A stretch of DNA of 64,000 bases, taken from assembly GCF_004006235.1 (NCBI RefSeq), contig NZ_CP034753.1, forward strand, positions 1,488,001 through 1,552,000. The letters are read 5' to 3'. This document shows, piece after piece, positions 26,280-36,543 of the stretch. The DNA is from Agromyces sp. LHK192 (GTDB taxonomy: Bacteria; Actinomycetota; Actinomycetes; Actinomycetales; Microbacteriaceae). Position 1 is the first letter of the stretch; every line of letters starts with the position of its first letter. The translations under genes and the position numbers were made by a program. Below the pieces are notes generated by a model. It worked only from the letters and a program-made list of their open reading frames with translations, did no database searches and had not been told where the DNA came from.

Positions 26280-26397
26280 CGCACGGGTGCACTGCCCCAC
26301 AAGGGCTCCACACCGTGGCTTCAGGAACCGATCCGGGTTCGCTCGCCGAACCCCGAGTGATCGATTCGTTCCCTTCGTCCCAGTGAGGTCTCTCCCC

Positions 26398-27846
26398 GTG
26401 GCATCCTCCGCCCCGTCCGTCGTTCCACCCGCCCCTGCGGATCCGAACGCGCTCGCGCCGGCGGTGTGGCCGGAAGGCGCCCGGCGGGACGAACACGGCC
26501 GCCTCGTCGTCGGCGGGGTCGACGCCGAGGCGCTCGCCGCGCGCTTCGGCACGCCGCTGTACGTGCTCGACGAGCGAGTGGTCCGTGAGCGCGCCGCGCG
26601 CTTCCGGACCGCGCTCGACGAGGCCGCGCGTTCGATCGGATCCGAGGCCACCGTCTACTACGCCGGTAAGGCGTTCCTGTCCGCGGCGATCGTCCGTTGG
26701 GTCGGCGAGGAGGGCCTCTCCGTCGACGTCTGCTCGGGCGGCGAGCTCGCCATCGCGCTCGCGGCCGGTGCCGACCCGGCGCGCATCGGCTTCCACGGCA
26801 ACAACAAGTCGGTCGCCGAGATCGAGCGTGCCGTGGCCGCCGGCGTCGGTGCGATCATCATCGACAGCGAGATCGAGATCGAACGGGTCGCGCACGCCGC
26901 GGCCGCGGCCGGCCGCGTGCAGCGGGTCCGGCTCCGCGTCAACAGCGGCGTGCACGCGTCCACGCACGAGTTCCTCGCGACCGCGCACGAAGACCAGAAG
27001 TTCGGCGTCCCGCTCTCGCGTGCCGTCGAGTTCGGCACCCGTATCCGCGCGCACGCGTCGCTCGACTTCCTCGGCCTGCACTGCCACATCGGATCCCAGA
27101 TCTTCGACTCGGCCGGGTTCGCCGAGTCCGCCGAACGGCTCCTCGCCGTCCATGCCGAGCTCGCTCGCCTCGCGCCGCTGCCCGAGCTCAACCTCGGCGG
27201 CGGATTCGGCATCGCGTACACCGAGGCCGACGACCCGGCGCCGATCGAACGGATCGCGGCCGGCATCGCCCGTTCGGTCGAGGCCGCCTGTCGCGTGCAC
27301 GACGTACCGGTGCCGAAGCTCGCGTTCGAGCCCGGCCGGTCGATCGTCGGACCCGCCGGCATCACGCTGTACACCGTCGGAACGATCAAGCCGGTCCCCA
27401 CCGACGACGGCTGGCGGCACTACGTCTCGGTCGACGGCGGCATGAGCGACAACGCCCGCACCGCCCTGTACGGCGCCGCCTACACGGTGCGCATCGCGTC
27501 ACGGGCCTCGGATGCCCCGGCCGCGCTCGTGCGCGTCGCCGGCAAGCACTGCGAATCGGGCGACATCGTCGTCGACGCCGACTGGCTGCCCCACGACGTC
27601 GCCCCCGGCGACCTCGTCGCGGTCGCCGCCACCGGCGCCTACTGCTGGTCGCTCGCGAGCAACTACAACCACCAGCCGCGCCCGGCCGTCGTGGCCGTCC
27701 GCGACGGCGAGGCGCGGGTGATCGTGCGCGGCGAGACCGAGGCCGACCTGCTCGCCCGCGACGCGGGCATCGCGGCACCGGGCGTCGGGGCTGCGGGCCC
27801 CGAGACATCCGACCAGGCGACGGCGACCGGAGGAACCACCGCATGA
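26398..27846 (+). CDS. lysA: Diaminopimelate decarboxylase
   Basis: PLP fold-III enzyme that converts meso-diaminopimelate to L-lysine, 482 residues. The PLP lysine lies in [15 protein letters not shown], the glycine loop [21 protein letters not shown] and the substrate-binding GKHCESGD are all in order. The C-terminus carries about 25 extra residues rich in Ala and Thr. GTG 26398 has GTGAGG 9 nt upstream; a reading open to 26287 adds an unlikely basic stretch. The stop overlaps the hom ATG. It heads an operon lysA-hom-thrC-thrB in which each gene overlaps the next by 4 bp. Confidence 0.95.
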   Translation: MASSAPSVVPPAPADPNALAPAVWPEGARRDEHGRLVVGGVDAEALAARFGTPLYVLDERVVRERAARFRTALDEAARSIGSEATVYYAGKAFLSAAIVRWVGEEGLSVDVCSGGELAIALAAGADPARIGFHGNNKSVAEIERAVAAGVGAIIIDSEIEIERVAHAAAAAGRVQRVRLRVNSGVHASTHEFLATAHEDQKFGVPLSRAVEFGTRIRAHASLDFLGLHCHIGSQIFDSAGFAESAERLLAVHAELARLAPLPELNLGGGFGIAYTEADDPAPIERIAAGIARSVEAACRVHDVPVPKLAFEPGRSIVGPAGITLYTVGTIKPVPTDDGWRHYVSVDGGMSDNARTALYGAAYTVRIASRASDAPAALVRVAGKHCESGDIVVDADWLPHDVAPGDLVAVAATGAYCWSLASNYNHQPRPAVVAVRDGEARVIVRGETEADLLARDAGIAAPGVGAAGPETSDQATATGGTTA

Positions 27847-29150
27847 TCGAATACCGCACCATCCGCGTGGCGCTGCTCGGCGCCGGCTCGGTCGGCTCCC
27901 AGGTCGCCCGGTTGCTGCTCGAGCACGCCGACGAGCTGACCGCCCGCATCGGCGCGCGCATCGAGCTCGTCGGCATCGCGGTGCGCGACGTCGACGCGAA
28001 GCGCGACGCCGACCTCCCGCGGGAGCTGCTCACGACCGACGCGGACGCGCTGATCCTCGGCGCCGACATCGTGATCGAGCTGATGGGCGGCATCGAACCG
28101 GCACGCACCCTGGTGCTCCAGGCGATCGCCTCGGGCGCCGACGTCGTGACGGGCAACAAGGCGCTGCTCGCGGCGCACGGCCCGGAGCTCTTCGCCGCGG
28201 CCGAGCAGGTCGGCGCGCAACTGTCGTACGAGGCCGCCGTCGCCGGCGCCATCCCGATCATCCGGCCGTTGCGCGAGAGCCTCGCGGGCGACCGGATCGA
28301 ACGCATCCTCGGCATCGTCAACGGCACGACGAACTACATCCTCGACCGGATGGACACGACCGGCGCGAGCCTCGAGGACGCGCTCGCGACCGCGACCGAC
28401 CTCGGATACGCCGAGGCCGACCCGACCGCCGACATCGGCGGCTACGACGCCGCCCAGAAGGCGACGATCCTCGCGAGCCTGGCGTTCCACACGAGCGTGC
28501 CGGTCGATGCGGTGCACCGCGAGGGCATCACCGGAGTCACCGCTGCGCAGGTCGAGTCCGCCCGCCGTGCCGGCTACGTCGTCAAGCTCCTCGCGATCTG
28601 CGAACGCCTCACCGATCCCGAATCGGGGGAGGAGGGCGTCTCCGTCCGCGTGTACCCCGCGCTGGTGCCCCGCCAGCACCCCCTCGCGGCCGTGCACGGC
28701 GCGAACAACGCGGTGTTCGTCGAAGCCTCCGCGGCCGGCCCGCTCATGTTCTACGGCGCCGGCGCGGGGGGCGTGCAGACCGCCTCCGCGGTGCTCGGCG
28801 ACCTCGTCGCGATCGCCCGCCGCCACGTCATCGGCGGCCCGGGGACGAGCGAGTCGACCCATGCCGACGTCGCCGTGCTCCCCATCGGTCGCATCACGAC
28901 CCGGTACGCGATCACGCTCGAGGTCTCCGACGAGCCGGGCGTGCTCGCCGCCATCGCGCATGTCTTCGCCGACCACGGCGTCTCCGTGGAGCAGCTCCAG
29001 CAGGCCGTCGCCGACAGCGGCACGGCTACGCTGGTGATCGGCACCCACCACGCGACCGAACAGGCCCTCGCCGACACCGTCGCCGCGCTCGCCGAGAGCC
29101 CGGTCGTGGTGTCCGTCGCATCCGTCCTCCGAGTCGAAGGAGCAGTGTGA
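27843..29150 (+). CDS. hom: Homoserine dehydrogenase
   Basis: Makes homoserine from aspartate semialdehyde, the branch point to threonine and, through metX, to methionine. 435 residues. The NAD(P) site is [23 protein letters not shown] and the catalytic region [11 protein letters not shown] and [19 protein letters not shown] are present. The last 80 residues form an ACT domain ([19 protein letters not shown]), which usually mediates threonine feedback. ATG 27843 overlaps the lysA stop, and the hom stop overlaps the thrC GTG. Confidence 0.96.
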   Translation: MIEYRTIRVALLGAGSVGSQVARLLLEHADELTARIGARIELVGIAVRDVDAKRDADLPRELLTTDADALILGADIVIELMGGIEPARTLVLQAIASGADVVTGNKALLAAHGPELFAAAEQVGAQLSYEAAVAGAIPIIRPLRESLAGDRIERILGIVNGTTNYILDRMDTTGASLEDALATATDLGYAEADPTADIGGYDAAQKATILASLAFHTSVPVDAVHREGITGVTAAQVESARRAGYVVKLLAICERLTDPESGEEGVSVRVYPALVPRQHPLAAVHGANNAVFVEASAAGPLMFYGAGAGGVQTASAVLGDLVAIARRHVIGGPGTSESTHADVAVLPIGRITTRYAITLEVSDEPGVLAAIAHVFADHGVSVEQLQQAVADSGTATLVIGTHHATEQALADTVAALAESPVVVSVASVLRVEGAV

Positions 29151-30244
29151 ACCAGCCCACCCCGAAGCCGAACTCGCGCCAATGGCGTGGAGTCATCCGC
29201 GAGTACGCCGACCGGCTCGACGTGACCGACGCGACGCCCGTGGTGACCCTCGGCGAGGGCGGCACGCCGCTGCTGCCGGCACCCGCGCTGTCGAGCCGCA
29301 CCGGTGCCGACGTCTGGGTCAAGTTCGAGGGCATGAACCCGACCGGTTCCTTCAAGGACCGCGGCATGACGATGGCCGTGACCAAGGCCGTCGAGCACGG
29401 CGCGAAGGTCGTCATCTGCGCTTCGACGGGCAACACCTCGGCGTCGGCCGCCGCCTACGCGACGCACGCCGGCATCGGCGCTGCGGTGCTCGTGCCCGAG
29501 GGCAAGATCGCGATGGGCAAGCTCAGCCAGGCGATCGCGCACAACGCGACGCTGCTCCAGGTGCAGGGCAACTTCGACGACTGCCTCGACATCGCTCGCG
29601 AACTCGCCGCGAACTATCCCGTCCACCTCGTCAACTCGGTCAACAACGACCGGATCGAGGGGCAGAAGACGGCGGCGTTCGAGGTCGTCGAGGTGCTCGG
29701 CGACGCACCCGACCTCCACTTCATCCCCGTCGGCAACGCCGGCAACTACACCGCGTACACCCGCGGCTACCGCGAAGACCTCGCGGCCGGCAACTCGACG
29801 CGGATGCCTCGGATGCTCGGCTTCCAGGCCGCCGGCTCGGCACCGATCGTGCGCGGCGAGCCCGTGCGCGACCCCGACACCATCGCGAGCGCGATCCGGA
29901 TCGGCAACCCCGCCTCGTGGGAGCTCGCCCTCCAGGCGCGCGACGAGACCGACGGCTACTTCGGGGCCATCGAGGACGCGAAGATCCTCGAGGCGCAGCG
30001 CATCCTGTCGGCCGAGGTCGGCATCTTCGTGGAGCCCGCGTCAGCCATCTCGGTCGCCGGACTGCTCGAGCGTGCCGAAGCCGGTGCCGTGCCCGCCGGC
30101 GCGCGGGTCGTGCTGACCGTCACCGGGCACGGGCTCAAGGACCCCCAGTGGGCGCTGCGCGGTGCCGACGGCGCCGACGTGCAGCCCACGGTCGTCCCGG
30201 TCGACGTCGCCCAGATCGCCGACGTCCTCGGGCTCGGGGCATGA
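29147..30244 (+). CDS. thrC: Threonine synthase
   Basis: PLP fold-II enzyme converting O-phosphohomoserine to threonine, 365 residues. The PLP lysine is in [11 protein letters not shown], followed by the [13 protein letters not shown] loop, and the phosphate-binding glycines in [10 protein letters not shown]. The size fits the short, bacterial class. GTG 29147 overlaps the hom stop and its own stop overlaps the thrB ATG, so the three enzymes of the branch are translated together. Confidence 0.96.
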   Translation: MNQPTPKPNSRQWRGVIREYADRLDVTDATPVVTLGEGGTPLLPAPALSSRTGADVWVKFEGMNPTGSFKDRGMTMAVTKAVEHGAKVVICASTGNTSASAAAYATHAGIGAAVLVPEGKIAMGKLSQAIAHNATLLQVQGNFDDCLDIARELAANYPVHLVNSVNNDRIEGQKTAAFEVVEVLGDAPDLHFIPVGNAGNYTAYTRGYREDLAAGNSTRMPRMLGFQAAGSAPIVRGEPVRDPDTIASAIRIGNPASWELALQARDETDGYFGAIEDAKILEAQRILSAEVGIFVEPASAISVAGLLERAEAGAVPAGARVVLTVTGHGLKDPQWALRGADGADVQPTVVPVDVAQIADVLGLGA

Positions 30245-31209
30245 GCTCGGCGCCGACGCCGCCCGTGGCGGCGCCGACGCGCGCGGTCGGCGGCCTCGTC
30301 GGGCGTGCGGTGCGCGTCAAGGTCCCCGCGACCAGTGCGAACCTCGGACCCGGTTTCGACACGCTCGGCCTCGCGCTCGCCGTCTACGACGAACTCGACG
30401 TCACGGTCATCGATTCCGGCCTCGAGATCGAGGTCCACGGCGTCGGCGAGGGCGAGGTGCCGCTCGACGACCGCCACCTCGTCGTGCGCGCCATGGCGCA
30501 CACGTTCGCCAAGCGCGGACTCGTGCTGCCGCCGATCCGCCTCGTCGCGCGCAACTCGATCCCGCACGGCCGCGGCCTCGGGTCGTCCGGTGCCGCGATC
30601 GTCGCCGGCGTCATGGCGGCGGCGGGCCTGCTGGAGGGCGTCGAGGCGTTCTCCGCCGACGACCTGCTGGAGATCGCGACCGAGCTCGAGGGCCACCCCG
30701 ACAACGTCGCGCCGGCACTGTTCGGCGGCCTCACGATCGCCTGGACGACGCCCGAGGGCCCGCGGCACAAGAAGCTCATCGTGCACCGCGGGGTGTCGCC
30801 GCTCGTCCTCGTGCCCGAGCACGAGATGTCGACGGCGCTCGCCCGTTCGCTGCAGCCCGCACAGGTCCCGCACGAGGACGCGGTGTTCAACGTCTCGCGG
30901 TCGGCCCTGCTCGTGGCGGCGCTCATCCAGAGCCCCGAGCTGCTGCTCCAGGCGACGGAGGACAAGCTGCACCAGTCGTACCGCGCCGAGGCGATGCCCG
31001 AGACCGATCGGCTCATCAAGGCGCTGCGGACGGCGGGGCATCCCGCCGTCGTATCGGGCGCCGGGCCGTCGATCCTGGTGCTCGCGAGCGATCCGAGCGA
31101 GCGCCCCGACGCGATCCGGGTCGCAGAGGATGCCGCGGACACCGCGTGGCAGGCGCTCGCGCTCGCCGTCGACTTCAAGGGCGCGACCGTCGTGCCGGCG
31201 GACGCCTGA
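30241..31209 (+). CDS. thrB: Homoserine kinase
   Basis: GHMP-superfamily kinase phosphorylating homoserine, 322 residues. The N-terminal substrate motif [18 protein letters not shown], the ATP-binding loop [16 protein letters not shown] and the C-terminal [12 protein letters not shown] are all conserved. An N-terminal extension of some 20 residues before the first strand is Ala/Pro-rich. The ATG at 30241 overlaps the thrC stop. The last gene of the operon; 242 bp of leader to rho follow. Confidence 0.95.
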   Translation: MSSAPTPPVAAPTRAVGGLVGRAVRVKVPATSANLGPGFDTLGLALAVYDELDVTVIDSGLEIEVHGVGEGEVPLDDRHLVVRAMAHTFAKRGLVLPPIRLVARNSIPHGRGLGSSGAAIVAGVMAAAGLLEGVEAFSADDLLEIATELEGHPDNVAPALFGGLTIAWTTPEGPRHKKLIVHRGVSPLVLVPEHEMSTALARSLQPAQVPHEDAVFNVSRSALLVAALIQSPELLLQATEDKLHQSYRAEAMPETDRLIKALRTAGHPAVVSGAGPSILVLASDPSERPDAIRVAEDAADTAWQALALAVDFKGATVVPADA

Positions 31210-31268
31210 ATCGCCGGCGCCGTCCACAGACGGCGCGTCGCGATTCCGACGAACCGGATGCCTGGTGG

Positions 31269-31274
31269 TAGGCT
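31269..31274 (+). promoter_or_regulatory. -10 of rho and its long leader
   Basis: TAGGCT, about 178 nt upstream of the rho GTG. The leader up to 31451 is C-rich and G-poor in places, which could serve as a Rho-utilisation region for self-control; this is inference. Confidence 0.4.
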
Positions 31275-31451
31275 GGCAGGGCACCCGGCGGTGAACGCAT
31301 CGAAGGCGTTTCCAGTCGCATCGTGCACTTCCCAGCAATCTTGCTCTCGCCTCGCGCGGGCCAGCGCCTCCGTGCGCATCCTCCCGTTCCGCGTGGCGAC
31401 CAGGTCTCCCAGCGGGTGTTCTGCCCAGCCGGGGGAAAGGACCACACCCCA

Positions 31452-33553
31452 GTGACCAACACTCCCGAAGCCATCGACGGCGTCGTCACCCCTGCGCGCC
31501 TCAGCTCCATGAAGGTGGCCGAGCTCGTCGAGCTCGCGAACACCCTCGGCATCTCCGGCGCTTCCAAGCGCCGCAAGGGCGAGCTCGTCGAGCTGATCTC
31601 CACGGCGCAGGCCGATGCGGCGCAGGCCGCGGATGCGCCCGCCGAGACTGAGGCCCCGGCCCCGAGACGCCCGCTCCCGACGCGCCCGCAGCCGAGGCTC
31701 CCGTCGCCGACGCGCCGGCCGAAGCGGCGGCCCCCGAGGCGCCCGCAGCGGCGGCGCCCGAGGCATCTGAGCCCGAGGCATCCGAGCCCGCGATCGAGCA
31801 GCCCGCCGCCCAGCAGGCGCGCCGCGGACGCCAGCCGCGCCGCGCGACCAGCGCGACCGCCGCGGCCGGCCACGTGAACGGCGGCGGGTCGGGCGTCTCG
31901 CTCGTGCCTGCCGACGCGACCGACGACGCAGCCCGCGAGGCGGCCCGTGCCGCGGTTCGCGAGGAGCTCGCTGCGGCGACCGGCGGACGAGCGCGCGCCG
32001 CCGATTCCGACGAGGCCGCCGAGCCCGCGGAGGGCGAGGCCCCCGCGGCCGAGCAGCAGCCCCGCCAGGGTCGCAGCCGCAACCGCGGCCGACGCGGCGG
32101 CGACCGCAACGCCGATCGCGGCGACGCCCAGAAGGGCGAGGCCGACGGTTCGCGCCAGGGCGACCAGAAGGGCGACGCCAAGGGCGACCAGAAGGCCGAC
32201 GAGCAGCGCGGCGACGCCAAGGAGCCCGCCGACAAGGGCCAGCAGGGCCGTCAGCAGAACCAGAACCAGCAGCAGCGCGACGCCCAGCAGGGCGAGGGCG
32301 AGGGCGGTCGGCGCAGCCGGTACCGCGACCGCAAGCGCCGCGGCCAGGGCGGCGGCGACGAGGTCGAGCCCGAGATCCTCGACGACGACGTGCTGATCCC
32401 GATCGCGGGCATCCTCGACGTCCTCGACAACTACGCGTTCGTGCGCACGAGCGGCTACCTCCCCGGCCCGAGCGACGTCTACGTCTCCCTCGGCCAGGTG
32501 AAGAAGTACCACCTGCGCAAGGGCGACGCGGTCGTCGGCGCCATCAAGCAGCCGCGCGACGGCGAGCAGAACAGCCGCCAGAAGTACAACGCGCTCGTCC
32601 GGGTCGACTCGGTCAACGGCCAGACCGGCGAGGAGGCCGCCGCCCGCGTCGACTTCCAGAAGCTGACGCCGCTGTACCCGCAGGAGCGCCTGCGGCTCGA
32701 GACCGAGCCGACGAAGCTCACCCAGCGGATCATCGACCTCGTCGCGCCGATCGGCAAGGGCCAGCGCGGCCTCATCGTGGCGCCGCCGAAGGCCGGCAAG
32801 ACGATCGTGCTGCAGCAGATCGCGAACGCGATCGCGATCAACAACCCTGAGGTCCACCTCATGGTCGTGCTCGTCGACGAGCGCCCCGAAGAGGTCACCG
32901 ACATGCAGCGCACGGTCAAGGGCGAGGTCATCGCCTCGACGTTCGACCGTCCCGCCGAGGACCACACCACGGTCGCGGAGCTCGCGATCGAGCGCGCCAA
33001 GCGGCTCGTCGAGCTCGGCCACGACGTGGTCGTGCTCCTCGACTCGATCACCCGTCTCGGCCGTGCGTACAACCTCGCGGCACCGGCATCCGGTCGCATC
33101 CTCTCGGGCGGCGTCGACGCGTCGGCGCTCTACCCGCCGAAGCGGTTCTTCGGCGCAGCGCGCAACATCGAGAACGGCGGCTCGCTCACCATTCTCGCCA
33201 CGGCGCTCGTCGAGACCGGGTCGAAGATGGACGAGGTCATCTTCGAGGAGTTCAAGGGCACCGGCAACTCCGAGCTGCGCCTCTCGCGCCAGCTCGCCGA
33301 CAAGCGCATCTTCCCGGCCGTCGACGTGAACGCGTCGTCCACGCGCCGCGAGGAGATGCTGCTCTCGCCCGACGAGGTCAAGATCACGTGGAAGCTGCGC
33401 CGCGCCCTCGCCGGGCTCGAGCCGCAGCAGGCGCTGGAGGCCGTCCTCGGCCGACTTCGCGAGTCGCAGTCGAACACCGAGTTCCTCCTGCTCATGCAGA
33501 AGTCGGCTCCGGTGGGCGGCAACGGCCACGCGCACGAGTCCGACCACCGCTGA
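31452..33553 (+). CDS. rho: Transcription termination factor Rho, reading frame interrupted
   Basis: Hexameric RNA-dependent ATPase that ends transcription. The N-terminal Rho_N/SAP-like domain ([16 protein letters not shown], residues about 18-50) starts at GTG 31452. Then comes the long Ala/Glu/Arg/Gly/Gln-rich insertion typical of actinobacterial Rho. The cold-shock RNA-binding domain follows ([19 protein letters not shown]), then Walker A APPKAGKT, Walker [12 protein letters not shown] and a C-terminal end at 33553. The frame used at 31452 does not continue: at about 31660 the coding frame shifts by one. Adding one base there gives a continuous 700-residue Rho; as given, frame one runs to a stop near 31877. 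A truncated product from GTG 31874 would keep the ATPase but lack the N-terminal domain. Confidence 0.85.
31657..31666 (+). other. Apparent one-base deletion in rho
   Basis: Before it, the frame reads AETEAPAP; after it the Ala/Pro/Glu-rich coding sense continues only in the next frame ([14 protein letters not shown]). The break is in the four-C run at 31660-31663 of a low-complexity segment. Either a sequencing/assembly error or a true mutation. Confidence 0.8.
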
Positions 33554-33557
33554 GTCG

Positions 33558-34637
33558 ATGTTCGACTCCGTCCAGGCGCTGATCGCCGAGCACGGCGAGC
33601 TCCAGCAGGAGCTCGCCGACCCGGCGCTCCACGCCGACCCCGCGCGCGCGAAGAAGGCGAACCGCCGGTACGCCGAGCTCTCGCGCATCGTCGCGGCGAA
33701 CGGCACCTGGACGCAGGCGCAGGACGACCTCGACGCGGCCCGTGAACTCGCGAAGGAGGACGACGCCTTCGCCGAGGAGGTGCCGGCCCTCGAGGCGGCG
33801 CTCGCGGATGCGCAGGAGAAGCTGCGGCGCCTGCTCATCCCGCGCGATCCCGACGACGGACGCGACGTGATCATGGAGATCAAGGGCGGCGAGGGGGGCG
33901 CCGAGAGCGCCCTCTTCGCGGCCGACCTCCTGCGGATGTACATCCAGTACGCCCAGTCGAAGGGCTGGAAGACCGAGCTCCTCGAGCGCGACGAATCCGA
34001 CCTCGGCGGCTACAAGAACGTGCAGGTCGCGATCAAGTCGAACGCGTCCGACCCGTCGCAGGGCGTCTGGGCGCACCTCAAGTACGAGGGCGGCGTGCAC
34101 CGCGTCCAGCGCGTCCCCGTGACGGAGACGCAGGGTCGCATCCACACGTCCACCACCGGCGTGCTCGTCTTCCCCGAGGTCGACGAGCCCGAAGAGGTCG
34201 ACATCAACCAGAACGACCTCAAGATCGACGTCTACCGGTCGAGCGGGCCCGGGGGCCAGTCGGTCAACACGACCGACTCCGCCGTGCGCATCACGCACGT
34301 GCCGACGGGCATCGTCGTGTCGATGCAGAACGAGAAGTCGCAGCTGCAGAACCGCGAGGCCGCGATGCGCGTGCTCCGGGCGCGGCTGCTCGCCAGGCAG
34401 CAGGAGGAGCTCGCCGCCGCGGCATCCGACGCACGGAAGACGCAGATCCGATCGATGGACCGCTCGGAGCGGATCCGCACCTACAACTTCCCCGAGAACC
34501 GCATCGCCGACCACCGCACGGGCTACAAGGCGTACAACCTCGACCAGGTCATGGACGGCGCGCTCGAGCCCGTCATCGAGTCGGCCGTCCGCGCCGACGA
34601 GGAGGCGCGCCTGGCCGATCTCGGCGACCAGGGCTGA
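33558..34637 (+). CDS. prfA: Peptide chain release factor 1
   Basis: Recognises UAA and UAG stop codons, 359 residues. The codon-recognition tripeptide PVT is in [12 protein letters not shown], and the peptidyl-transferase motif GGQ is in [15 protein letters not shown]-terminal coiled domain and C-terminal [15 protein letters not shown] are typical. It starts 4 bp after the rho stop. In M. tuberculosis the ribosomal gene rpmE lies between rho and prfA; it is absent from this position here. PVT rather than SPF separates it from RF2. Confidence 0.96.
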   Translation: MFDSVQALIAEHGELQQELADPALHADPARAKKANRRYAELSRIVAANGTWTQAQDDLDAARELAKEDDAFAEEVPALEAALADAQEKLRRLLIPRDPDDGRDVIMEIKGGEGGAESALFAADLLRMYIQYAQSKGWKTELLERDESDLGGYKNVQVAIKSNASDPSQGVWAHLKYEGGVHRVQRVPVTETQGRIHTSTTGVLVFPEVDEPEEVDINQNDLKIDVYRSSGPGGQSVNTTDSAVRITHVPTGIVVSMQNEKSQLQNREAAMRVLRARLLARQQEELAAAASDARKTQIRSMDRSERIRTYNFPENRIADHRTGYKAYNLDQVMDGALEPVIESAVRADEEARLADLGDQG

Positions 34638-34684
34638 GCACGCTCGGCGCTCGATGGCGCCGGTGCCCGGTGCTCCCCGCCGCA

Positions 34685-34716
34685 CACCCGGCGCGCCGCG
34701 CACCCGGCGCGCCGCG
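34685..34716 (+). repeat. Perfect 16-bp tandem duplication
   Basis: CACCCGGCGCGCCGCG occurs twice without a gap, in the 250-bp gap after prfA. The gap otherwise shows no gene; no strong promoter or terminator could be supported. Confidence 0.8.
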
Positions 34717-34888
34717 CCTGTTTGCGCCCTCCGCGCCGCATTGCATGGCGCACGGCTGACCAACTGGCGTGGACCCGGTGCAATCCACGGCACTGAGCGG
34801 CGGTCCTGCACCGGCGTCGATGACCGGGTCCGTCCACGGATTCGCGTGGCGCAGCCCCGCCGGCGAGGACTCCGTCGATGCTGTTCGG

Positions 34889-35875
34889 ATGTCGCATCCG
34901 CTGCTCCCGGTGAACCCCGATGGATTCGTTCTGGCGAAGGACGTGCGTGCGTCGGGCCGCCAAGGCACGCTCGACACGCAACGACGACACGCCGGGCTCG
35001 TCGCCGTGCGCCGAGGCGTGTACGTCGATCGGGCGCGCTCGGAGCGCGCCACGCCGCTCGAGCGCCATCGCGACCGCGCGATCGCCGCCGGATTGCAGCG
35101 GCGCGCGCCGGTGTTCGCGGGCTTCACGGCTGCGGTGCTCCATGGCCTGCCGGTCGTCGGAGGTGTGCCGCACGAGATCTTCCTGCTCGCCGGAGGCACG
35201 TCGGGTCGTCGCCGCAACGGCGTCGTGGAGATCGCCCGCACCGGCTTGGAAACGCTCACCGAGGTCGAGGGTCGCGCCATCGTCGGGGTCGTCGACGCCG
35301 TGATCGACGTGGCGAAGCGGATGCCGCTCCTCACGGCGCTGGTGATGGCCGACGCCGCGCTCCAGATTCCTCGTTACGGCGTCGACCGGCCGCGCTCCAC
35401 CCCCGAGGAGCTGCGCACCGCCTATGAGACGCGGCTCCCGTTCCCGTCGAGCCGCGCGGTCCGCGCCGTGATCGATCGCGCGGTCACCGACGCCGAGACG
35501 CCGATCGAGACGTTGAGCCGGTTCCGATTCGAGGAGCTCGGCATCCCCGAGCCGCAACGGCAGGTCGCACTCGCCCTCCCTCGGCTCGGTCGGGTCGTCC
35601 ACCTCGACTTCGCCTGGCCGGAGCTCGGGGTCTGGGGCGAGGCCGACGGCGCGGTCAAGTACACAGCGGATTCGAACGCGGCCCGCGTCGTGCGCGAGGA
35701 GAAGCTGCGCGAGGACGAGATTCGGGCGGTGACGCAGTGGCGGTGCGCACGATGGGGTTGGCGCGATGCCTGGGAGGGCACGCCGCTTCGCGACATCCTC
35801 GCGCGCGCCGGCGTGCGCACCGAGGGCGGGAGGGCTCACGCCATTGCGCCACTTCGCGCCTCACGCGCCGGTTGA
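34889..35875 (+). CDS. AbiEi-antitoxin-like wHTH protein with possible PD-(D/E)xK-like C-terminus
   Basis: 328 residues from ATG 34889. The first 60 residues (NPDGFVLAKDV to RRGVYVD) look like the N-terminal winged-helix of type IV toxin-antitoxin AbiEi-like proteins. A middle domain has FAGFTAAVLHGLPV. The C-terminal 110 residues have an early Glu in TPIETLSRF, then HLDFAWPELGVWGEADGAVKY and RWGW, recalling DUF559/Vsr-type nuclease folds. Longer starts at 34820 (ATG) and 34769 (GTG) are open, and none has a good ribosome site. No AbiEii toxin partner is adjacent. It interrupts the usual prfA-prmC order. Function unknown. Confidence 0.65.
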   Translation: MSHPLLPVNPDGFVLAKDVRASGRQGTLDTQRRHAGLVAVRRGVYVDRARSERATPLERHRDRAIAAGLQRRAPVFAGFTAAVLHGLPVVGGVPHEIFLLAGGTSGRRRNGVVEIARTGLETLTEVEGRAIVGVVDAVIDVAKRMPLLTALVMADAALQIPRYGVDRPRSTPEELRTAYETRLPFPSSRAVRAVIDRAVTDAETPIETLSRFRFEELGIPEPQRQVALALPRLGRVVHLDFAWPELGVWGEADGAVKYTADSNAARVVREEKLREDEIRAVTQWRCARWGWRDAWEGTPLRDILARAGVRTEGGRAHAIAPLRASRAG

Positions 35876-35923
35876 ACGGGCGCGGAGGCGACGATCTGGC
35901 GCAACGGTACGGTGCAGCGCAAG

Positions 35924-35950
35924 CGCCGCGCGGCGCACGCCCGCGCGGCG
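35924..35950. terminator. GC-rich hairpin between convergent genes
   Basis: 10-bp stem built from two copies of the palindrome CCGCGCGG with a 7-nt loop. It sits between the stops at 35875 (plus) and 35953 (minus), so it may serve both. Confidence 0.5.
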
Positions 35951-35952
35951 GG

Positions 35953-36543
35953 CTAGATGTGCCAGTCGTGGACGCCGCGCGCCGAGTCGGCGGTCGCCGC
36001 CGACAGCGGCCGGGGCACCGCGGGCACGCCGACGAGCAGGGAATGGGCGGGAGCAGCGCGGGTCACGACGGCGTTCGCGCCGACGGCGCTCCACGCGCCG
36101 ATCGTGATGTCGCCGAGGATCTTGGCCCCGGCGCCGACCGTCACGCCGTCGTGGAGGGTCGGGTGGCGCTTCGTGCCCGGAGGGGTGTTCCGCGGCGCCT
36201 TCCCGCCGAGGGTGACCCCGTGGTACAGCATGACGTCGTCGCCGATCACCGCGGTCTCGCCGATCACCACGCCCATGCCGTGGTCGATGAAGAACCGCCG
36301 GCCGATCGTGGCCCCCGGGTGGATCTCGATACCGGTGAGGAACCTGGTGACCTGCGAGATCAGTCGCGCGGGAAGCCGGAGTCCGGCGACCCAGAGGCGG
36401 TGCGCCACGCGGTGGGCCCAGATCGAGTGGAGGCCTGAATACGCGAGGAAGACCTCGAGATCGCTCCGTGCAGCCGGGTCGTGGGCGCGGGCGGTCGCGA
36501 GGTCTTCCTTCAGGCGAGAGAGGATCGGCACCCGATCAGTCAA
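35953..36543 (-). CDS. cysE: Serine O-acetyltransferase
   Basis: Acetylates L-serine for cysteine synthesis; its product is used by CysK encoded just upstream. 196 residues, the short (EpsC-like) form. The left-handed beta-helix hexapeptides start at [11 protein letters not shown], with [14 protein letters not shown] and [19 protein letters not shown] take TTG 36543, which has GAGGG 6 nt upstream and overlaps the last codons of cysK. GTG 36531 is a fallback. The C-terminus ends in HI, like the CysE tails that dock in CysK's active site. Confidence 0.92.
   Translation of the reverse strand: MTDRVPILSRLKEDLATARAHDPAARSDLEVFLAYSGLHSIWAHRVAHRLWVAGLRLPARLISQVTRFLTGIEIHPGATIGRRFFIDHGMGVVIGETAVIGDDVMLYHGVTLGGKAPRNTPPGTKRHPTLHDGVTVGAGAKILGDITIGAWSAVGANAVVTRAAPAHSLLVGVPAVPRPLSAATADSARGVHDWHI

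Noticed and set aside
26280..26397. Riboswitch or leader-peptide attenuator before lysA
   Set aside because: No lysine-box elements and no short ORF rich in Lys codons followed by alternative hairpins could be made out.
31657..31666. Programmed frameshift in rho
   Set aside because: There is no typical slippery heptamer with downstream pseudoknot, and the insertion domain is poorly constrained; error or mutation explains it more simply.
31175..33943. 922-codon minus-strand open frame opposite rho and prfA
   Set aside because: No family resemblance, repetitive composition, and it covers clear rho and prfA coding on the other strand.
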